A DNA stretch of 64,000 nt from Heliocidaris tuberculata (taxonomy: Eukaryota; Echinodermata; Echinoidea; Camarodonta; Echinometridae): the NCBI GenBank assembly GCA_025618425.1, contig CM046832.1:26198059-26262058 (forward strand), given 5' to 3'. The stretch's first letter is position 1; each line of letters opens with the position of its first letter. A model generated the notes under the pieces. The model was not told the origin of the DNA. It worked only from the letters and a program-made list of their open reading frames with translations, and did not search any database. Position numbers and translations under genes: made by a program. Of the stretch, positions 37,201 through 47,284 are shown piece after piece.

Positions 37201-40200
37201 TCAACATTCGTTTTATATACCGCATCCTTCGTTAGCTCAGAAATTCATTTCAAAGACAGATGAAATACGGTACCGTAACATAATTCTCATCGATTGCTCT
37301 TTCGAAATTTTGTTCAGTGTACATGTATGGTGCCGGCTGCGCGCCCACATATCTAAACTGCCATAGCTACACGCACGCGCGCGTAAAAAGACATAAAGGC
37401 ATAAATTTGCATTGTACGCGCGAGCAGAACTATGCCCGGTCAATAGTTTTCACCATACCGCCAGGCAGTCCGTAGTGAATTTCATGCCCGCAAATTTGAC
37501 CAATCAGAGGCCTAGAATCTAGACATGCGGTATATAATAGAAAATATATATCATTTTCAATATCTTATGAGTGAATATACTATTTCTTAAACAGTGAAGA
37601 CATCTAATTGTACATGCTACCCATAACAAGTTGAACACTTTGAATACAATACTAAAACCATGATAACTCTGGCTTAAGTCTATACAAAAATGCATGTTAC
37701 ATCAAAGTGAAAATGTATATAATAGATTACTGAGGGAAATGTTACTTGCAAGACAACTGACACTCCTAGAGATTCCAATGGATGGTAGTATTAACTTTCA
37801 AACATTCATAACTTTATATTGTGTGATTATGTTCAAACTTTCAATTATCATTTTCTCTCAATGTTTTGCTTTCCCCTAAATAAGCTAGCTGTAAAGAGGT
37901 TGCATTGCCCTTTAACCTTGAGAGAATAAACATGGATTTCTGGATTATACAACTCCCCCCCCCCCCTTGGACAAGCAAAACTGATCATATAGCTCTATAT
38001 AAACTGTATACACCCCTTTTGCTATCCATCTATTCTTTACACATTTATATACATTTATTTAGTAAAAATTTCCTCTCATGAGAATGCCCTTAAAATTGTT
38101 CAGACTCACCTTGTAACTAGGCTCTTGGGGGCCTTCCCACTGGCGTTGACTGAGATACTAGCAGACCACTTACTCACAGATGGAGCTTCTCCAGATTCTT
38201 GGCAGGTTAGAGGAGCTGGGACCTCCAGGACCGTCATCCTAACAGTACTGGTCCAGTTAGAACAGGATGCCGACACCCACCAGGGGGGTAACACGCGGGG
38301 CCACCAGGACCAGTGGGAGGATGGGAATGGATACCAGAACCGGGGGTACCTGGTGGGGGCAGGGAGAGGACATTTTATAAGGTCTACTACAAGGCAGGGA
38401 TAGAAATCACAAATGAATTTTACTAGTATACAAACTATAACAATACTAACAGTGGCTGCTTATATACATGTAGCACTTGTGTGTGTCACGCAGTGAAGCT
38501 CCTACTGCTCCAGTATTATTACACCCATTATTAGCCCTGAGCCGAGTAATCAGATATGTACATGTATGTATAATTACCTGATATATGGTATATCAGGTAC
38601 CTATTTACACCTGGGGAAAAGGGATGGCAAATGAAGATTAACTCTTGCCAAAGGGAAATCAATGCTGAACCTTCAACCTTTCAATTGAATGTCAAGTGAA
38701 TAAACTAACATGTCAATAAAATCTGCAAGATAAGTCAAGAAATGCCTATCAGGTATGAAGATATTAAAGTATATCCATCACTACATAGCCAGTGAAAGAC
38801 CATCATTAAAAAATATGTTCCTTTTCAGACCACTTTCCCTTTTGCAGAATTTACCATTGTGGCCAGATGGTAGGGTGGTGTAGATCATCACCATCAGTGG
38901 GGATCATCCAGCTCTTTGACGGTACAGGCCATGAAGGTGGAACAGGCCAATCAGAACACCAGGGTACAAAGGTCAAAGTGGACAGGACTTCATTGATACC
39001 CTCAAAAGAACCTGATTGCATAAGAATACAAACAATTGCTCATCTTATTCTTCATTTATTCCTATCGTGCATACTTATGGGTCCTGCTGCATCGGACATT
39101 CAATGGAGCTTTATCAGGATTAGGATTTAAAGTGTACCAATCACCCAAAAATATTTTGTTCTGTATGTCAGGGGTTCTCTGTTGATATACTATATTCAAA
39201 ATATGAGCTTCAAATCTTAATTCTATAAAGAGATATTGCAAGTTGAAATACACTCCCAATAAACAATACAGCGACTTGTGAGGAGATTAGTCGACGCATC
39301 TGTACATGATCGCATAGAATAAGGGTCTGCATGGAACCAAACTTGGAGTTGGGCTCCATGCGAGGGGTTTTATGTTTTCCTTCATTTTCTTCATACTCCT
39401 TAACCATTAACCCATAGCAGGCCAGGTAAAGTGTTTTGAGGTTGATTTTATACATTCTACCTGTACACAAATTATATTTTTAGGTGATTGGTACACTTTA
39501 AGATATGACCCTTTGCACGGTTGATCCTGATAGACTGGAGGTAAAGAATACAACCACACAGAAAACGGCTGGAACAGCAAAATAACAATTTCCATACCCA
39601 TAAAGATCAGTTAATATAATATCTTCTACTGGGATCATTGTCCTCCCAAACATAGATTCTGAAAAGCACAAATTCTGAAAAACAAAGCACAATTTCTATT
39701 GCAACTACCATATCGTCACTTTTAGTCTACTCTTTAGTCTGTTAAGTTCTGTAGTTATTTTTGACTATCTTCTCTTCTCAAGAATAGAATGCTCAACTAA
39801 CAGTCGGGGACTAGCCCTATAATTAGCGAGCGATTGTCCATTGAGTTGACCCCCTTTGACCTCACCAGTTCTTGCATTTTCCCACGATTTACATAAAGTT
39901 GTTTACAAATGCAAGCTGAAAAATAATGTATTAAACACCACTTTTTTGTAAACATAAAGTTCGAAAAATTATTAAATATAGATGTATCTTTCACAACAAT
40001 ACTGCAAAATCAAAGCTCGACCAACGGAAAATATGAAATTTTAGTGATATTTCTTCGGTTACAAACAGAAAATTTTACCTGTTAAACTTCTCCTAAAATT
40101 CCTCATTTCGGCTAGATTCGCAAGAAAATCACTGTCATGAATCATTTTTAGGGTACATTTTTCTATAATCGTATGGTATTTACTTGAGGTGAATTTTCCG

Positions 40201-43200
40201 CATAGAGTTGTGTCAGAAAAAAAGGATCTCGGTGTCAGATCACCGAGGCTGACATAACAGAAAAATATTACAACCACGTCCCATGTGTTGAAATCTGTGT
40301 AGGGCTGAGCTCTGTGCGTGAGTGCCCCGAGTGCTCCATGGGCCATGCGCATGCGCAATCTATGAATGAGCTGACTACGACTGACTCATGAATATCGTAT
40401 GTGCAGATCGTGAATTTGGCATCACTGCGCACAATTTGCTGCTCTAAATTGCTGCAAGATATCGTGTGAAAAAGACGTAGTATCTCTGCAAAGAAAGAAG
40501 TCGCATCAGCGAAACTTTGTCTAAATAAGGAATATACACCCCCGAATAAGGAAATGAAGTTTCATGAATATTTATGCAGGGGTAGACTTGTGTCAGAAAA
40601 AAATAGACACATAGTTTTTTGACGTTTTCATTTCAAAATGTTGCTATAACTCGACAAAACAGTCATCATATTTCAGGATTTTTGTAGACAATCATTTATA
40701 ACTACAAATTAGTTCATGTGGGAAGTTTCAGCTCATAAATCGCCAAAATAGAGGCGCAAATTAAAGTTCCTTGTTTTGCCATTGTGATGACCACACGCAT
40801 GCAATGAGCTAGAAGTCCGTTGGTAATTCAAAACAAACCAGGGGTTAATGAGATGCAAATTGTACCGTAGCGCTAGGCCTGCTAAAACCATGGTTTTACT
40901 TGTTGAATTCCTAAACGTGAAAACACATCCACCTATGGTACTGAAGAAACTTGGCTCAAATGGTCTCATGCATCTACGAAAAGTTGAAGCATCTATTTAA
41001 CTTTTATATGCAGGTCTTCATATTCATACAATGTAGGATGCCTTGGGGAAAAAAAAAAAGATTTTGATGACTACAATAAAGTTAGGGCTAGTTATTCCTA
41101 GTTTTGTGTAATATCAATGCTCTAAAGACCTTCAAACACCAAGCAATTTAAGCAAAACCTACATAATTACCGGCGAATCTCAGCTCTTTGGCCCCATTGT
41201 TGTCTGCTTCCAGGTCAAAACGTCTATATCCTGACCTGAAAGTACCAAAGCGGTGAAGGAGCTGATAAACCTTGTCAGGTGATATATCCTCAGGGTGAAT
41301 TTCCTCTGACTGAAACCGAAAAACAAAACAAATAAATATAATACAGGTGGAAACAAGAACAAAAATAACAAGAGTGGTTATGAAAATATCAATAACTAAA
41401 GATTATTAACAAAAACATTGACTACAGATACGTTATTCTTAAGTATCATAGGTGCCCTCCTTTGATTAGGCAACTAGATACTGAAAGTCTACAAAATCCC
41501 AGATTGCATTGGATATCTATACAAGCACTGTAAGTACTGCTTTAGCCACCACCTGCATAGAAAGACCACATGTTTATACAAGCCACATGTTTTTACATTT
41601 CCCTTGAACAGTGTATCTCACTGAAATTTGTATTAAAGGATCCTGTACTTAAAGACTACCTGACTATAGGGTCCACTTTTCTTGTCTCCATTGAGTGGTC
41701 TCTATATACAGGTTTCACGGTTGTCTAGAACTATCTGTGAACTTACAAGTGGAAGAAACACCACATCCTCTCTGAGATCTTGCCTGACCCACAGGACGCC
41801 ACCTTGATCAAGACGAACGGTCACCACATACGTCCCCATGATGCCATCCAGATCCACCACTCTGAGATCATGGAATACAAAGGGCCTTCCCTGACTGGTC
41901 GTCAGGTTCACTGGGCCGGACTTAGGGATTTCACCCATAGGTGCCTGAGTTCTAAAAACCAATTAATTCAGTTGATCAGAATAGATTGAATTATGAAAAC
42001 TTCATGAAAATATTACCAGAACTGTAAACAAGCAACTTTCATGACCAAAAACTTTTGCATGTTGTTAACAACAGCAATTTTTTGCACAAGAAACTGTCTG
42101 AATAGCAAAGAAAATCAATATTGTAATTCTCATTCTATTATTTCGCAGCATGGAAAATTGGTGAATCTGGACCACACAGGAAATTTCAAGACAGTTTTAT
42201 TCATGCAAAAGTTTCTACTTTTCCAGTAATACACATGAATGTCATCCTTTCACATACAAAAAAAAAATATATGCCTCTGCTTGTACTGATACATACTTTG
42301 GCATGAAGGGTAAAATAGAGATGTTGAAATGCCCATTCAAAATGGTCAAATCAGACTTATTTTCTGCGGTACTACTCTTTCTACAGTTCAATTATACATG
42401 TAGGAAATGGAACATTATACGATGACAAAATTAATAACCTCAAAATATGAAACAAACAATGTTGTACAGAGGATCAAAATGCTAATTAGTGTCAATTAAG
42501 ATATCAAATTCACAGCCCATCAAAATGATGATCAAATTAAAACAACTTACACTTTCCCACCAGAAAAAAAGAGGACCCTTTGTGTACATTGAAATAATAT
42601 ACCATTTATGGAAACCATACTATCCATTTTACAACAAGAAACGATAGACTAGTATATATGTACATGTGGAATAAGAATATTAAGATACAGAAGAGGGGAT
42701 CTCTTCCCCCTTTTCAAATATCTTAAAGGCTTGTTCAAATATGAAATGGTAAACTGCCTAAAAAAAAAAAAATGTTTTTTTTTTTAAAGCGTACTGTTCT
42801 TCCCATATCTGTATCTTATACGTGTACATGTAACACACAGGTTAAGTCAGTACACGTAGGACCTTTGTTGTATCATGCATTCCCATAGTGTAATAAATTT
42901 TGCCGTTTTTTCTCAGGAATTTCCTGGCAATCAGGATGCCGGGAATGCCAGTTTTTCCACAGTTTTTTTTAACTGGAAATCAGCATATATTTATTATGCA
43001 AATTTACAATAAAATTATGTAAATATATGCTGATTTCCGGATTTTCGGTAAACCAACACAGGAAAAGACTGTAAAATTAAAATAACGGCAATAACTTGTA
43101 ATTTCAAGGGCTAAAAAATCTCTAGTTTTACAGTTATTTTTTACAGTGCACTTGCCATCCATTTAATACACAAAAATCTCGGGGGTTTTTTCTTAGGCGG

Positions 43201-46200
43201 TTTACCACAGCATGTGTGAGTGAGCCTTACGGGTGTAGCAAAACATGATGCAACTACTACAGGCACCAGCATACTCGTACTGACTGGATAAGTTTCCTCA
43301 GGACTCTCTATCATCTATGGAAGCTTTGGAACCTTTCTACACAAATGTCTTTCTCTAGAACTGATCTAAGTAAGTCATTGCAGCATGAAGCATGAAATTT
43401 CTTATACCTCACCTTACTTCGGAGGCAACAGGTTGTGGTTTCATGAAGGCCGTGTTGATGGGATGAATATGAATATTGAGTTGCTTCTTGGACATCGATG
43501 GATCCTCTTCATTGTTTGGGTCTATGACATGGAGTTCCAGACATCTCTGGGCAGCAGACGAAGGAACAGCTCTGAAGACAGAGCGACATATATGAGGATT
43601 ATTATTATAACAGCACCATTGGCACAAACACATACAAAAGAGTGAAAAGATAGAGAGCAACCAGTCAGTACAAGAATTATTCTCTTGAAAACACAATTTC
43701 ATAAGTGAGAACCTAAATTGTAGGAGATTGAATAAATAATCTTACGTATAGGAAAGAGGGTGGTACTGAGCAAACTGACAATAGAAAAACATTAATAATA
43801 ATGATTATAGTTACATTTACATTGTGTATGTATCCATCCTACAAGATGCTCAATATGCCTATAAAGTACCAATGTTACCATGGCTTTAGCCAAGCTGCCC
43901 TCCTTCTGGCAATGACAGTATGCAACAAAATGCAGCCTACATGTACCAGGTATCCATGATTTACTACACCTGGGTAGAGAGTGGCAAATGTAGTTCAAAG
44001 TCTTGTCAAAGAATGTGAGTGATATGGCAGATAGGGACATGAACCCTGTACCTCGGGATCCATAGTCTGGTGACTTACCCACTAGACCATGCAACCGTTA
44101 CTACCTTAACCTACCTCAAGACCAAGTTTCTGACAGTACTGGGGCTCAACAACTGAAGCTCTTCTAGGGTCAATTGCTGATCACCATTGAAGATTTGCCA
44201 TCCATCAGGTAGACTCAAGTGACAATGACAGCCTTCCAATCAAAACACACCAATATTAAGATGTCAAAGGACAAAACAATTCTTTTTAAAATTTCTTTTG
44301 CTTTTTCAGTTCTCAACCTTAGAGTCAACAAATATATGTAGTATACAATATAGCTCACTTACATGTACTACCAGAAAATAAGTAAAACTTACAATTTTTA
44401 CAAACAAAATGACAAAAAGAGCCTAGTACAGTATACATGTGCCAATGAAACTAAGTATAATCATGCAAATAATAGTTCTATGACATCAACTTTGATGAAA
44501 AAAAACAACAAATCACACTAAGTGAAGAAAAAAAATATGATAAATGAGAACAAATATTTTTGTCAGGTAGGAAAATTTAACTTGTGAGATAAGATTGGCC
44601 TTGTAAACTTAGAATTTCCTGTGTCCAACAAGCAGCTTGGTACCATTCTTCATTAAAACAGTCACAGAGTTTGGAAAGGATCAAACTCACCATCCTCACT
44701 ACTGCAAATGATATCACTGGCACAACTACAGATGGCGACAGAGAGGTCATTCCAACGTTCATCCTCGGCATTATCAATCTGGAAGTCCAGTTCGGTGTCA
44801 CCGTCTTCGAGACCGATGATATGTGTTGCCACATCGATGGACGGCGAGACAGTTTGGGCTTTGATGTTGATGGTCACGGTGCCTGGCTTGCTGCGACCTT
44901 CATCATCTTCCACGTAGTATTGGAATGTGACTATGCCAATATAGTCAGTAGCAGGTCTATTAAGAAAACATGAAATTTAAAAAATGCTCTCAAACATCAT
45001 AATCATCATCACTAATATCATAGCCATCACCACCACCATCATCATCATCATCATCTTCATTACAATCATCAGCATAATAATAATAATAACAATTTTAACA
45101 ACAACATGTCCATTTAGTACAGCTACTGTCAAAACATACTCTACACCACTTTTAAGTATCATATTAGTGCTCAGACATCTGCGACAATTGCTCTGGGCTT
45201 CATATCATCAAAGATATATGTACATGTACATGATGGTTAGGGTTTCGGTTATGGTTGTAATTGAGCTTTGGGATAATTCTTAGGGTTAGGGCTAAAGTGT
45301 TTGGTCCAAGGTTGAAATTTTGCAATTTGGTATATGTACATGATGGTTAGGGTTATGGTTATGGTTGTAATTGAGCTTTGAGATAATTCTTAGGGTTAGG
45401 GCTAAAGTGTTTGGTCCAGGGTTGAAATTTTGCAATTTGGTTTGTGTAAAAAAAAAAAAAATAATGCAGAGCAATTGTTGCCAAAGCATTTGTATGTTGT
45501 ACTTGTACAACCATTACCCCCAGCTTTAGCCAAACTAAAATGATGAAGTGCACTTGGACGTTCAGGGTATTTACTAGTGGGTATCAATTTACCTCACCTG
45601 ATTCGAGACTGGCAAAGGAGGATTAATACCTTGCCAAAGGATGTTAGTGCCACAGCAGGGATTCAAACCATACCATTTTAATAATCCAAAGTCCACTGAC
45701 TTACCCACTGGACTAGACCAATGCTCATCTGTACATTTCTATGTCAACTGTGTCTTGACAAGCGTTAAGACTTTGACAGTATACAGGCATTATAGCATAT
45801 TAATTTTGAAATATCCATAGATACAAAATTTGGTAGAAATGGCAGTACACATAGATCATAAATTTCGTTTATATACAGTTGGAATAGATTATACAAAAAA
45901 CACAGCCCATCCCCCTCCCTTTTGAATCCCAAGTTGTATACACATTAAGTACACAAAATCCAAATTTGCAGCCTCCCTCCCCCTCCTTTTGAGGTGATGA
46001 TCATTTTTTTTTGTTGCTTATCAGAGAATTTGGAGTAAAAAGACACCCCCAAATGTGATGACCATTTTTTTTTTTTTCGCTTGTCAGAAAATTTTCTGAA
46101 TACTGATTGTGACTCCTCTTATACAAAATCCTAGATCAGCACCTGCTTTCAGGGTAAAATTTATCAACCTTAAACTGACAATTAAAGGAGAATGAAACCC

Positions 46201-47219
46201 TGGGGAAATATCCATTTTAATGAAAAGAGAGGATAGAGAGAAGCAATTTAAAATAAGTTCCATCAAAATCGATTACGAAATGAAAAAGTTATGAAAGTTT
46301 GAAGTTCCAATTTACTTTCCATGGCGATCCTCAAATGGCAATTTTCCATCAAAATGGCAGGTGGAGTAGTACAACTCTGGAAATGTTTTGTACACAAAAT
46401 TTCATATTTTCTCCATTATCTCTAAAGATGCTGCTTGTCTTTTTGAGAACTCAACACATATTGTGTCAAGTACATTTTCCCATTGATATATCTTGAGCTA
46501 AGAAGGAGACAAGCTGCACCTAGTCTGCAAGCACACACCCTAATTTGACACTTTATCAGCAAATCATTGTGCCTTGAGAGAAGCCTAATCCAGCTACCTT
46601 CTGGGTGTGTCAGGAACAGCTATAGTACATGGCCTATTGTAGTCTCACACTGCAGACACTCTTTTATGACTGACCAGGGTTTGTGCCAGCAAACTAAGCT
46701 GCAACTTGAGAGATAATGGCGAAAATATGAAATTTTGTGTACAAAACATATGGAGAGTTGTACCTGTCACTTTGAAGCAACATTGCCAATTTGAGGATCG
46801 CCATAGAAAGTAAATTGAGACTTTTCAAACTGTCATAACTTTCTCATTTCATAACCGATTTTGATGGAACTTTTTTTAAATTGCTTCTCTCTATCCTCTC
46901 TTTTCATTAAAATAGATTTTTCCCCCAGGGTTTCATTCTCCTTTAAGAATTGTTCTGAACTGAACTTACACGAACAGAAAATCACCGAGCAACTCGTTTA
47001 AGAGAACAACATTGACTTCCTCTTCTGATGATAGGACAAAGCGCAGGCTGTCCGACAGCACCTCATTGATCCGGGGACAGGCTGTCAGCTGACCAAAGAG
47101 GACATGGTTCTGATGGCTCTTGTAAGAGGCAGGTAAGGCTTGAAGATCTGCAGAAGCTGAACTAGCTGTTATGGTTGTAATGTTAACAACAATAATGATG
47201 ATGATGATGATGATGATTG

Positions 47220-47284
<65 letters not shown>

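Noticed and set aside
45221..45440. Interstitial telomere array
   Set aside because: TTAGGG words are scattered within a 110-bp duplicated unit, not in a pure tandem array.
46299..46496. Frame inside the fold-back element at 46186
   Set aside because: The same region in sister copies is non-coding and the frame is not kept.
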